A DNA stretch of 64,000 nt from Paucimonas lemoignei (lineage in GTDB: Bacteria > Pseudomonadota > Gammaproteobacteria > Pseudomonadales > Pseudomonadaceae), in contig LS483371.1 of assembly GCA_900475325.1 (NCBI GenBank), positions 3,720,001-3,784,000 of the forward strand, written 5' to 3'. Under the pieces are notes generated by a model. It was not told the DNA's origin. It ran no database searches and saw nothing but the letters and a program-made list of their open reading frames with translations. A program made the position numbers and the translations under genes. Of this stretch, positions 36,137 through 44,697 are shown piece by piece. How positions within the stretch are numbered: position 1 is the stretch's first letter; each line of letters starts with the position of its first letter.

Positions 36137-37069
36137 ATGGAACTCAGGCACTTACGCTATTTCGTCATGGTCGCCGAAGAACTGCATTTCACCCGGGCAG
36201 CAGCACGCCTGAACATGCAGCAGCCACCCTTGAGTCAACAGATTCGGGCACTGGAGCAAGAGCTGGGGTTCGAGCTGTTCAAACGCCATCCGAAAGGTGT
36301 TGATCTGACCGCTGGCGGCGTGGTTTTTCTTGAAGAAGCCCGAGCCATTCTGGCTCGTGTCGAGCAGGGTTCGCGCAAAGCCGCGCGGGCTGCCAATGGG
36401 ATCGAAGGGACGCTGATCATTGGCTTCACCAGTTCGGCGGCCACTCACCCGCTGATCCCGCAAATCATCCGCTCCTACCGCGAGCGTTACCCCGGTGTCG
36501 AAGTGGCTATGAAGGAAGGCAGCGCCAGGGAGCTGACCGAGGAAGCCATCGAGAGCCGCCTGGACGTGGGCATCCTGCGCGCACCGGTGGGTCAGCACCA
36601 AAGCATTCATTTTCATCGCCTGCTCAACGAGGAAATGCTTCTGGTGCTGCCCGTGCGGCACCCGTTGCTCGCGGAGTTCAACGGATCGCAGCAGGTGCCG
36701 GAGATTTCCCTGAACGCTCTTGAAGGCGAACGCTTCATTCTGGTCCGTCGCCCGGGAGCGCCAGGCATGTATGCCAACCTGATCAAGGCCTGCCAGAACG
36801 CGGGGTTCAATCCGCAGATCGCGTTTGAAGTGGAGCGCATGTTGACCAACGTCAGCCTGGTTGCTGCCGGGGCGGGCGTTTCCATCGTGCCGGCATCAAT
36901 GAAAGACATCCATCGCGACAGCGTGGTGTACTGCCGAATCCGCGACGCCCGGCCCCGCCTGCTCGCTCCCATCACACTCGTGTGCCGCAGCTTCAACCCG
37001 CCAGCGCCGCTGCAGAACTTCGTTCTGCTGGCGCGGGAGTTGAGCAAGGGGTATCGCAGGCGGGAGTGA
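36137..37069 (+). CDS. LysR-family regulator, BenM/ClcR-like branch
   Basis: A 310-aa LysR protein: LRHLRYFVMVAEELHFTRAA ... NMQQPPLSQQIRALEQELG is the winged helix typical of the BenM/CatM/ClcR branch, followed by the effector-binding domain (TLIIGFTSSAATHPLIPQII). The family senses aromatic or muconate-type acids. It is divergent from the DAACS transporter gene, which it probably controls. Confidence 0.88.
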   Translation: MELRHLRYFVMVAEELHFTRAAARLNMQQPPLSQQIRALEQELGFELFKRHPKGVDLTAGGVVFLEEARAILARVEQGSRKAARAANGIEGTLIIGFTSSAATHPLIPQIIRSYRERYPGVEVAMKEGSARELTEEAIESRLDVGILRAPVGQHQSIHFHRLLNEEMLLVLPVRHPLLAEFNGSQQVPEISLNALEGERFILVRRPGAPGMYANLIKACQNAGFNPQIAFEVERMLTNVSLVAAGAGVSIVPASMKDIHRDSVVYCRIRDARPRLLAPITLVCRSFNPPAPLQNFVLLARELSKGYRRRE

Positions 37070-37148
37070 CATTGGCACATCTCACCTGCAGAAGCGCACG
37101 AGCACTGCGAGACCGGGATGGCAGATTTCCTTCAGGCATGCCTCGGTT

Positions 37149-37919
37149 CTGTAGGAGTTGTCGGAGGTTACGACGGCGACGAATGCGGTGTATCTGACAC
37201 ACCGCCATTCGCAGCCTTCGGCAGGTCCTTGTATGTCTGATGCCTCAAAAAATCAAAGCCTTGCGCCTTGAATCGGGTTTCAACACAGCATCCGGGTGCT
37301 GCTGAGTCAGGTTCCGTCCTGACGGCCGGGTCACTTTTGGTGCCAAAAGTAACCAAAACCTCTGCGCTGGCGTACGGCCCCCGCTTCGCGGCGGTACCTT
37401 CGCTCCGGCACCGTGGGGCGGGCACGCGCCGACGGGCCATCCATGGCCCAACGGCGCTCGCTCGGCATCCATGCCGAGCGACCCACCCCACGGCACCTCC
37501 ACTCAGCCTCCCGACGCGCATTTTGTGTCGTCTGTGAAATCGCGGCACTAAAAGCAGAGCAAAGCAAATCTGCTGTGCAGATTTCTCCAACAGAACTCCT
37601 GTCTGACTCACACCCTGCTTTTGATTCTGGAGGTCTGCGCAAAACGTGTGGGCGACACAAATTGCGACTTGTGGCCGGCCGAGCGCAGGTATTGCGCAGT
37701 GGGCAACCCGGCATGGATGCCGGGTTAGCCGCACCGGGCCATGGATGGCCCATTGCGGCGGCCCACGGAGCAATGCCGGAGTGAGGGAAGTCTGAGCCTT
37801 GGCGAAGACCCGGACAAAGGAGCGGGAGCGTTTTGCTTACTTTTGCGCCTTTCAAAAGTGAGGCGCCGTAAGGGCGCAAAGGTGAATCAGCGTCGCCGCC
37901 GCTGCTGGATATACATGGT
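37149..37919. repeat. 0.77-kb chromosomal repeat, right copy, intact and inverted
   Basis: 771 bp that are the reverse complement of the left copy (32748-33338 plus 34607-34790). Recognisable shared blocks include GGTTACTTTTGG, CGGACAAAGGAGCGGGAGCG and the REP-type end CTGTAGGAG. It occupies most of the 0.9-kb gap between the LysR gene and the ABC permease gene. No gene is believed to lie here, although several frames stay open. Confidence 0.88.
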
Positions 37920-37982
37920 ATTAGGGCCCTCCCAGCAGAGTACCTACAGGTTTTGTATTTCTCCAGTCAGAGCAAACCGCTA

Positions 37983-38921
37983 TCAGCGCCGCTCTTCCCT
38001 GATAAACGGCTCCCCCAATGCGCCGGGTTGGCTTCCGGAGCCCTGGTTTGATCCGCGCATGCCCATGGCGACCCAGATCATCACCAGCAAGGTCACGGCA
38101 TAGGGCGTCATCAGGACGAAGTATTGCGGCAGGCGGATGCCGGTGGAGGCCAGTTGCGGGATCAGGGCTTCGATACAACCGAACAACACGGCCCCGGCCA
38201 GGGCACGCCAGGGTGACCAGCGGGCGAAGATCACCAAGGAGACGGCAATCCAGCCACGGCCACCGGTCATGTCGGCGATCCACATTTTGGTGCTCAGGAC
38301 TGAAATGTAGCCGCCCGCCAGGCCGATCAGCGCGGCACCGGCCAGAATCGCTGTCAGGCGATAACCCAGCACGGAAATGCCAGCCGCATCCGCCGCCTGT
38401 GGGTTTTCACCCACCGCCCGCAAACGCAGGCCCGCGTTGCTGCGATACAGAAACCAGACCACCGCCACAAAGATCAACGGCGTCAGGTAGACCAGCGGAT
38501 TCTGCACGAAGACTTTGCCAATCAACGGCAGCTCCGAGAGCGGCCACAGCGCCACCGCCGAAAGCCCGGTCACCGGATGGTTGGTCCACTCCAGCAAGGT
38601 GCCAAGCAACCCGGTCAAACCCTGACAAAAGAACACCAGCGCCAGCCCGGCGATGACCTGGTTGATGCGCATCACCAGCACCATCAAGGCGAACAGCAGC
38701 GACACCACACTGGCCGCGAGCATCGCCAGGATCAACGAAATCATGGGTGTGCCAAAGCTCAGTTGCGCGCCGATGGCCGCCAATGCGCCGACCAGCATCA
38801 AGCCTTCGGCCCCCAGCGCCAGCACCCCGGCTCGCTCGGTGAGGATCAGCCCCAACGCTGCCAACGCGAATGGAACGGCGAAATCCGGGGAGTTGCCCAG
38901 CCAGTTGGCGATCATGTCCAT
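37983..38921 (-). CDS. ABC transporter permease, BMP/NupQ (YufQ) type
   Basis: A 312-aa permease of the BPD_transp_2 family (RbsC/YufQ-like) with 8-9 membrane segments. LTERAGVLALGAEGLMLVGA near residue 28 and RLRAVGENPQAADAAGISV near 165 are family hallmarks. It pairs with the upstream permease, the double ATPase and a BMP lipoprotein-like binding protein, the layout of nucleoside/purine importers. It is the last gene of a six-gene operon led by the 2OG oxygenase. Confidence 0.9.
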   Translation of the reverse strand: MDMIANWLGNSPDFAVPFALAALGLILTERAGVLALGAEGLMLVGALAAIGAQLSFGTPMISLILAMLAASVVSLLFALMVLVMRINQVIAGLALVFFCQGLTGLLGTLLEWTNHPVTGLSAVALWPLSELPLIGKVFVQNPLVYLTPLIFVAVVWFLYRSNAGLRLRAVGENPQAADAAGISVLGYRLTAILAGAALIGLAGGYISVLSTKMWIADMTGGRGWIAVSLVIFARWSPWRALAGAVLFGCIEALIPQLASTGIRLPQYFVLMTPYAVTLLVMIWVAMGMRGSNQGSGSQPGALGEPFIREERR

Positions 38922-40042
38922 TACTGCTCACCCTTCTGAATCACGCGCATGCGATGGCGAATGAAGAAATCCGACGAGGCCACACAAATCACCAGGATCG
39001 CCTGGATCAGTTGCACCATGGAAAACGGGATCTGATAGAACACCTGCAAGCTGCGCCCCGCTACGAACAGCAACGCCACCAGCAGCGCAACGACGGTGGC
39101 CGCCAGCGGGTTATTGCGGGCGAGAAAGGCGATCAGGATCCCGGAAAAACCGTAGCCCTGATAGAACGACTGAGTCAGCCGCCCTTCCTGCCCGGCGGTG
39201 ACGATAAACCCGGCGATACCCGCCAGCGCGCCAGACAGCAGCACCGTGCCGATGATCATCTTGCGCACCGGCACGCCCACGGCTCCGGCCACGCGCGGGT
39301 TGGCGTCGACGAAACGCAGGTACAGGCCAGCCCGTGAAATACCAATGAACCACAGGGCAAACACCGTGACGATGATCGCCAGGACAATCGCCGCGTTGTA
39401 GCCATCGAACAGGTCCGGCAACCGCTCGAAGCTGCGCAAGGCCGGTGAGTACGGGAAGTTGTCGCGCGGGTCCTTCCAACTGCCGTACAGCAGATGCAGC
39501 AGAAAGTTGGCGGCGATGTAATTGAGCATCAGGGTCGAGATGATCTCGTTGACCTTCAGGCGCAGCTTGAGCAGCACCGGCGCGATGGTCCAGAGCATGG
39601 CGCAGATCATTGCCGTCGCCAGCATCAGCGGCAGGCGAACCGGTTCCGGGCCGACCTCGAACAGTGAGATGGCGGTTGCGCCGATGCCCCCCCAGATCAT
39701 CTGCCCTTCCAGCCCCAGATTCCAGAAGCGCGCACGAAACGCCATGCACCCGGCCAGCCCGACCAGGATCATGGGCGCCGCCTGAAACAGCACCGCCTTG
39801 AAGTTCTGCGGGTCCATTACCGTGAGCACCACGAACTCGTTGAGCAGCTCTTCGGCGGGCACACCAGCACCCACCAGAATCGCCGCCGAGATAGCCAGCC
39901 CCACCAACAGCGCCAGAGCGATGATCAGCGCCTGCCAGTACCAGGCCAGTTGCTGGCGGATTTCCAGTGCGTAGCGTCGGGCCAGCAGCGGTTGACGCCT
40001 GGCTCGCGGGCTCGCCGCCTGTTGCACAATAACTTCAGTCAT
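38921..40042 (-). CDS. ABC transporter permease, BMP/NupP (YufP) type
   Basis: A 373-aa permease with a cytoplasmic N-terminal extension of about 35 residues and 9-10 membrane segments. RFWNLGLEGQMIWGGIGATA, LNYIAANFLLHLLYG and LRFVDANPRVAGAVGVPVRK are the conserved YufP-type elements. It overlaps the ATPase gene by 8 bp and abuts the second permease gene at one base. Confidence 0.9.
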   Translation of the reverse strand: MTEVIVQQAASPRARRQPLLARRYALEIRQQLAWYWQALIIALALLVGLAISAAILVGAGVPAEELLNEFVVLTVMDPQNFKAVLFQAAPMILVGLAGCMAFRARFWNLGLEGQMIWGGIGATAISLFEVGPEPVRLPLMLATAMICAMLWTIAPVLLKLRLKVNEIISTLMLNYIAANFLLHLLYGSWKDPRDNFPYSPALRSFERLPDLFDGYNAAIVLAIIVTVFALWFIGISRAGLYLRFVDANPRVAGAVGVPVRKMIIGTVLLSGALAGIAGFIVTAGQEGRLTQSFYQGYGFSGILIAFLARNNPLAATVVALLVALLFVAGRSLQVFYQIPFSMVQLIQAILVICVASSDFFIRHRMRVIQKGEQ

Positions 40043-41549
40043 GACTCACCATGGCCTTGCCGATGGCCTGGCGGTCTGCCGGACGTTCGAATTCTGCGAC
40101 GATGCGGCCGCTGTTCATGACGCCAATGCGGTCGGCCAGCATCAGTACTTCATCCAGGTCTTCGCTGATCACCAGCACCGCGGCACCTGCATCCCTTGCG
40201 GCACGTAAACGCGCGTGTACGGCCGCGGTGGCCTTGGCGTCCAGGCCACGGCTCGGGCTGTGCACCAGCACCAGTTGCGGGTCCCGGCTGAACTCCCTCG
40301 CGATCACCAGTTTCTGGGCATTGCCCCCGGACAGCAGCGCGGCTTTCTGTTGCAGGGAGCGCACACCCTGCACGTCGAAGGCGCTGATGGCGTCGGTGGC
40401 GTCCTGCTCCATACGTGTGCTGCGCAGCCGAAAGAAAGAGCCGTAGCGCCCGCTGTGAATCTGGCCGATACCGAAGTTTTCGGCGATCGACAGAGAACCC
40501 GCCAGCGCCGCGCCGTAACGGTCTGCCGGGATGGATGCAATGCGCAAATCCCGCCGCCGCTCGGCAGACGCGCCACACAGATCGCCAAAACCTTGCAGGA
40601 GCATTTCGCCTTCTACTGGCTGGGGAAGGCCCATCAACGCGTTGGCCAGTTCGCTCTGACCATTACCGCCCACGCCCGCGATGCCGTAAATCTGCCCGGC
40701 ATGCAGGGTCATATTGACCCCCGCCAACGGCCCCTGACCCGGCGGCGAACGCAGGTTGCGTACCGTCAAACGCGCCTCCCCCGCCACTGCCTTGGCATGC
40801 TCGCCCACGGCTTGCGATTCACCCACCGTAAGCCGTACCAGTTGCTCAACCGAGACGCTCTGCGGGTCAAGGGTTTCCACCGTCCGCCCGCCACGCATCA
40901 CCGTGACCCGATCGGCATAGCGTTTCACGTCGGACATTTTGTGGGTGACCAGAATCACCGCCGCGCCCTGGCGAGCAAACGATTGCACTGTGGCCAGCAG
41001 GCGCTCGGCCTCCTGATCGGTCAGCACCGCCGTGGGCTCGTCAAGAATCAGGATCCGCGCCCCGGCCAGCAGCACCTTGAGGATTTCCACCCGCTGCTGC
41101 TCGGCAATCGACAGGTTGTCGATGGTCTGCCGTGGGTCGATGGCAAAGCCCAGTTCCTGCGCCTTGGCACTGATCTGCTGCTCAAGGGCCAGCAACCGCT
41201 TGTTGTAACTGCCCTGCCCCGGCGTATCGGCCAGGCCGAGCAAAATGTTCTGCGCAACGGTAAACGGCCGCACCAGTTTGAAATGCTGATGGACCATGCC
41301 AATGCGGTGACGGCTGGCATCCTTGGGGCCGCCGAGCCGCACCGGGTTGTCATCAATGAGCAGCGATCCGCTTTCCGGCGCATACAGCCCGGCGGCGATA
41401 TTCATCAGCGATGATTTACCGGCGCCGTTCTCGCCAAGCAACGCATGCACCTCACCCCATTTGCCGGTGAAGTGCGCGTCAGTCAGGGCTTTGAAGCCGT
41501 CGAATGATTTGCTGATGCCGGTGAGTTGGATCGCGCTCGTCTGACTCAT
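40035..41549 (-). CDS. ABC transporter double ATPase, BMP/NupO (YufO) type
   Basis: A 504-aa protein with two ABC modules. The first has Walker A GENGAGKSS, signature LSIAEQQRVEILK and Walker B ILILDEPTAVL; the second has the degenerate Walker A GVGGNGQSE and signature LSGGNAQKLVIAREF, as usual in RbsA/YufO ATPases. It powers the adjacent permeases. The ATG at 41549 overlaps the binding-protein gene by 4 bp; the frame is open a little further upstream. Confidence 0.92.
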   Translation of the reverse strand: MSQTSAIQLTGISKSFDGFKALTDAHFTGKWGEVHALLGENGAGKSSLMNIAAGLYAPESGSLLIDDNPVRLGGPKDASRHRIGMVHQHFKLVRPFTVAQNILLGLADTPGQGSYNKRLLALEQQISAKAQELGFAIDPRQTIDNLSIAEQQRVEILKVLLAGARILILDEPTAVLTDQEAERLLATVQSFARQGAAVILVTHKMSDVKRYADRVTVMRGGRTVETLDPQSVSVEQLVRLTVGESQAVGEHAKAVAGEARLTVRNLRSPPGQGPLAGVNMTLHAGQIYGIAGVGGNGQSELANALMGLPQPVEGEMLLQGFGDLCGASAERRRDLRIASIPADRYGAALAGSLSIAENFGIGQIHSGRYGSFFRLRSTRMEQDATDAISAFDVQGVRSLQQKAALLSGGNAQKLVIAREFSRDPQLVLVHSPSRGLDAKATAAVHARLRAARDAGAAVLVISEDLDEVLMLADRIGVMNSGRIVAEFERPADRQAIGKAMVSHD

Positions 41550-42637
41550 TGCTGGGAGGCCACGCCTTTGACGAACCAGTCCATTTTCCACAAGTCGCCA
41601 TCGGACATGTGGCTGCCAGCCGGGATGCGTTCCTTGCCGTCGCGATCACTCATCGGGCCGCTGTAAATGATCTTTTCGCCATTCATCAGCGCTTCACGGG
41701 CCAGCTCGATTTTCTTTTTGTTCTCCGCAGAAATGCGCTCGCCAGCAGTGAGGGTGATATCGGTGCCGCCCTGCTCCATGGACAGCAATGCGCCATTGGG
41801 GTTGGGTACCCAGTTACCGGCAATGATTTTCTTCAGCTCAGGGCCGAGAAAACGATCCCAGACCCAAGCCGATGAACAGATGGTGGCCTTCGGTGCAAAC
41901 TCGCTCAGGTCACGATGGTGACCGGTGCCCAGCACGCCGCGTTCCTGGGCGACGATCTGCGGGGTGGGGCTGTCCACGTGCTGGCCGATCACGTCGGCGC
42001 CGTTGTCGATCAAGGCCATGGCGGCGGCGCGCTCTTTGACCGGGTCGTTCCAGGCGCCGGTGTAGATCACGTTGACCGTGGCATTGGGGTTGATCTGTTG
42101 CGCGCCCAGTTCGAAGGCGTTGACGGTCCAGTTGACCTGGCCAAAGGGGTTGGCGGCAACGAAGCCCAGCTTGCCGGTTTTCGACGCAGCACCTGCCGCC
42201 ATGCCGCACAGGTATTGGCTTTCATACGTGCGGCCGTAGAAGGACTCCAGGTTCGGCGCGTTGGTGGTGCCCGAGCCATTGAGGAAAGCGACCTTCGGGT
42301 ATTTCTTCGCCAGGTCCAGGAAGGTGTCGGAGTAGCCAAACGCGGTGCCAATCACCACGTTGGCGCCCCGAGCGATCAGGCGGTCGACCACCGGGGTAAT
42401 GGCGGCGGCGTTCTCCGGCACGCTTTCGACGTACTGGATCTTGGTGCCCAGCTCTTTTTCCAGCTTGACCCGGGACTCATCAAAGGCCTGAGTCCAGCCG
42501 CCATCATTGCGCGGACTGATGTAGACCATGGCGATCTTGGCCGGCTTTTCCAGGGTCAGACCCTCTGCCGAAGCGCCGTTTGCCAGCCCGAGCAATACCG
42601 CCGCAGCCAGGCTGTGCTTTAGAAATCTGTTGAGCAT
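41546..42637 (-). CDS. BMP-family periplasmic substrate-binding protein
   Basis: A 363-aa protein with a Sec signal (residues 1-24, ending NGASA) and a BMP/PnrA-like domain: KIAMVYISPRNDGGWTQAFDE, NVVIGTAFGYSDTFLDLAKK, and QHVDSPTPQIVAQERGVLG. Family members bind nucleosides, purines or related ligands. There is no lipobox cysteine, so it is soluble. Because the operon shares its promoter module with rutA, a pyrimidine or purine base/nucleoside is the likely cargo. Confidence 0.9.
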   Translation of the reverse strand: MLNRFLKHSLAAAVLLGLANGASAEGLTLEKPAKIAMVYISPRNDGGWTQAFDESRVKLEKELGTKIQYVESVPENAAAITPVVDRLIARGANVVIGTAFGYSDTFLDLAKKYPKVAFLNGSGTTNAPNLESFYGRTYESQYLCGMAAGAASKTGKLGFVAANPFGQVNWTVNAFELGAQQINPNATVNVIYTGAWNDPVKERAAAMALIDNGADVIGQHVDSPTPQIVAQERGVLGTGHHRDLSEFAPKATICSSAWVWDRFLGPELKKIIAGNWVPNPNGALLSMEQGGTDITLTAGERISAENKKKIELAREALMNGEKIIYSGPMSDRDGKERIPAGSHMSDGDLWKMDWFVKGVASQQ

Positions 42638-42682
42638 TGTTGATCATCCTGATGGTTGGCTAGCGAGAAACAGACGAGGAAT

Positions 42683-43069
42683 TCAAAGCATGAAATTGAT
42701 GCGGAACACGTTCTTTTCCGGGTCCAGCAGCACCGCCTGATACCAGTTGTAATAGGTCAGGTAAGGCGCCTTGATCAGCGTCGCGCCCCTGGCCTGCGCC
42801 AGCGGCACCAGGCGCTCGACTTCGGCCTGGGAAGTGACGTCGATATTGAGCAGAAACTTCACCCCGCCGCTGTCGGCATACTCGCCAAGCCCCAGCAACT
42901 CGTAGGCTTCGGGGGCGTTGAAACCGATGCATGACTTGCCGGTGTCCAGACCACGAAAGATCGGTGAACGGATCGCCTCGATTTCCGCAAAGCCAAACAG
43001 CTGCGCGTAGAAATCGCTGAGGTCGACAATGTCGCGGGCGAATACATTGACGTAGGACAGGTTGTTCAT
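42683..43069 (-). CDS. VOC-family (glyoxalase/dioxygenase superfamily) protein
   Basis: A 128-aa single VOC module starting MNNLSYVNVFARDIVDLSDF, with the strand-helix pattern of the family and a C-terminal LDPEKNVFRINFML. Metal-binding positions of glyoxalase I are only partly recognisable. Its ATG overlaps the stop of the upstream oxygenase gene (TGATG), so it acts with that enzyme or its product. The function is otherwise unknown. Confidence 0.8.
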   Translation of the reverse strand: MNNLSYVNVFARDIVDLSDFYAQLFGFAEIEAIRSPIFRGLDTGKSCIGFNAPEAYELLGLGEYADSGGVKFLLNIDVTSQAEVERLVPLAQARGATLIKAPYLTYYNWYQAVLLDPEKNVFRINFML

Positions 43070-44082
43070 CAGGCCACCTTGCTGCCGCCGAAGGTGGTCT
43101 GCTTGACGAATTTCGACAGCAGATGGTCGCCAGACGTGACCGGCGCATGACGCGGTTGCTCGCCCTCGGCCAGGCAACCCGGCAGGCAGGTAATCAGAGC
43201 GTCGTAGTTGGGCTGATGGAAGAACACCAGGGACTGACGGCGGTTGTCGGACTCACTTTCCAGCGGCGGATTGACCACCCGGTGCAAGGTGGAAATCCAG
43301 CGATCGTTGGTCCAGAGCATCATCAGGTCGCCGATATTGACCACGAAACCGTCTTCGACATAGGGCACCTCCACCCACTCGCCGGATTGATTGCGCACCT
43401 GCAAACCGCCCAGCGCGCTGTCGGGACGAACGATGGTCATGCTGCCGTAATCGGTGTGGGCGCTGGCACGCATCTGCCCGGCTTCGACTTCCGACTTGAT
43501 GTCCGGGTAGCTCAGGCTGCGGAACATGCTGATGTGACGGTCGATGGTCTTGTCGAAATAGTCTTCTTCCAGCTCAAGAGCCAGAGCAAAGATACGCATC
43601 ATCGACGCGGCCAGATCGCTCATCGCGGTGAAGTATTCGCGGTAGGCCTCCTGAAAACCCGGCAAAAGGGTTTCAGGTGGCCAGACATTGGGCGCGAAGT
43701 GAGAACCGGCAATGGCGTTGTGGTAGTAGTCGTCCTCCGGCACGTCGCTGGGGCCGATGGAGAAGGATTCTTTCAGATCCCCTGGGGCGCTCTCTTCCAG
43801 GGAATAGGACAGGCTTTCTTCAGCAATCGCGCTGTAGCCGCGCACCATCTCTGGGCTGGGCCGGTCCACCTTGCGTTTCTGGGCCAAGGGCAAATCGAAA
43901 AAAGCACGGGTCAGGCTGGAGACACGCTGGATCAACTCGGCGGGGATCTGATGGTGGGTAATCACCAGAAAACCAATGTCCTTGCAGGCCTGACTCACCT
44001 TGCGTGCCACGGCGGCCTTGCCTTCGGGCTCGCCGGAAAAAAACGGCGCCAGATCGATGATGGGCACAGATTGCAGGGTCAT
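43069..44082 (-). CDS. 2-oxoglutarate/Fe(II) oxygenase, isopenicillin N synthase family (thymine-7-hydroxylase-like)
   Basis: A 337-aa enzyme. DIOX_N occupies roughly 5-120 (VPIIDLAPFF ... GFLVITHHQIP); the 2OG-Fe(II) core has the iron ligands in SAHTDYGSMT and in STLHRVVNPP, and the 2OG-binding RQS in RRQSLVFFHQPN. NVWPPE, SYPDIKSEVEAGQMRASAHT and GDLMMLWTNDRWISTLHRV resemble fungal thymine-7-hydroxylases of about the same length. That resemblance is from memory, not a search. GGAG 8 bp before the ATG at 44082 fixes the start. It heads the ABC-importer operon and follows a sigma54-type promoter shared with rutA, so a pyrimidine or nucleoside substrate is inferred. Confidence 0.82.
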   Translation of the reverse strand: MTLQSVPIIDLAPFFSGEPEGKAAVARKVSQACKDIGFLVITHHQIPAELIQRVSSLTRAFFDLPLAQKRKVDRPSPEMVRGYSAIAEESLSYSLEESAPGDLKESFSIGPSDVPEDDYYHNAIAGSHFAPNVWPPETLLPGFQEAYREYFTAMSDLAASMMRIFALALELEEDYFDKTIDRHISMFRSLSYPDIKSEVEAGQMRASAHTDYGSMTIVRPDSALGGLQVRNQSGEWVEVPYVEDGFVVNIGDLMMLWTNDRWISTLHRVVNPPLESESDNRRQSLVFFHQPNYDALITCLPGCLAEGEQPRHAPVTSGDHLLSKFVKQTTFGGSKVA

Positions 44083-44154
44083 ATGACTCACTCCTCTCTC
44101 GACACGACATTGAATACGCACCGGTCGCCCGGCCTGAATGTGCGAAGGAGAAAA

Positions 44155-44169
44155 GCAGTAACTGTGCCA
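44155..44169 (-). promoter_or_regulatory. Sigma54 (-24/-12) promoter of the oxygenase/ABC operon
   Basis: On the minus strand TGGCACAGTTACTGC, close to the consensus TGGCACGNNNNTTGC with exact GG-N10-GC spacing. Transcription would begin near 44143, about 60 bp before the ATG at 44082. Confidence 0.8.
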
Positions 44170-44223
44170 GTATCTGAATTGCTTTGGCTTTCAGTCAGTT
44201 AGTGATTGGGAGGGCTAAAAACA

Positions 44224-44259
44224 GATCAAATGGTCCGAAGCAGAGCACTTGGTTTGGGC
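44224..44259 (-). promoter_or_regulatory. RutR-like operator and NtrC-like box upstream of the oxygenase/ABC operon
   Basis: GATCAAATGGTC (44224-44235) matches the RutR core GACCA-NN-TGGTC with one change. GCAC-N7-GGGC (44245-44259) is an NtrC-type GCAC-N7-GTGC box with one change. The promoter-distal box is 90 bp and the RutR-like site 66 bp from the sigma54 element, against 91 and 67 bp at rutA. The intervening AGAGCACTTGGTTTG is identical at both loci. Confidence 0.65.
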
Positions 44260-44387
44260 GCGCAGGCACGAAAAGCGGGCATGGGGTTGAGGTGGATCAA
44301 AGAGGCGGATTGTTTGCCTGATTTACATTAATGGGTGGCGCGGCCTCTACGCACGATCGTAGTAAAAAGAAATTCCTCACTGGTGAT

Positions 44388-44451
44388 GCATCGAATACAA
44401 TTCAAAAATTGCAAAACGCCAACATATGCACCGTATAGGATGCAATTTTTG
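44388..44451. promoter_or_regulatory. Two interleaved inverted repeats in front of hipB
   Basis: CAAAAATTGCA (44403-44413) and TGCAATTTTTG (44441-44451) are an exact 11-bp inverted pair; GCATCGAATAC (44388-44398) and GTATAGGATGC (44433-44443) form a second pair with two mismatches. They end at the hipB start codon. HipB proteins repress their own operons through such paired operators. Confidence 0.55.
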
Positions 44452-44697
44452 ATGAACGATATCGGTTTGCTGATCAAAACCTTGCGCAAGAACGCGGGCC
44501 TTTCCCAAGCGCAACTCGCCCAGCGCCATGGCATGAGCCGCGCAACCATCTCCGGGATTGAGAACAACACCATCCCGGAAGTCGGCATCCGCAAGGTGGC
44601 GGCGCTCCTGGAAGGCCTCGGGTACGAACTGTCCGCAACGCCTAAACGTCGGCGCAAAACCCTTGATGAACTGAAATCGGAAAACATTCATGAGTAG
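44452..44697 (+). CDS. hipB: HipB-like antitoxin/repressor
   Basis: An 81-aa Xre-type protein: helix-turn-helix at residues 5-60 (LLIKTLRKNAGLSQAQLAQR ... GMSRATISGIENNTIPEVG), then a basic tail (TPKRRRKTLDELK). It overlaps hipA by 8 bp, the usual antitoxin-toxin order. The ATG at 44452 is chosen; an ATG at 44440 is possible and would lie within the inverted repeats. Confidence 0.85.
   Translation: MNDIGLLIKTLRKNAGLSQAQLAQRHGMSRATISGIENNTIPEVGIRKVAALLEGLGYELSATPKRRRKTLDELKSENIHE

Noticed and set aside
34791..37148. Composite transposon formed by the flanking repeats
   Set aside because: The repeats carry no transposase of their own, lack terminal target duplications that I can see, and the IS481 is inserted inside one copy only.
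37245..37879. Several open frames conserved between the two long repeats, for example one starting MEVPWGGSLGMDAER
   Set aside because: They overlap each other on both strands inside a palindrome-rich repeat, have no ribosome sites, and their conservation is explained by the DNA repeat itself.
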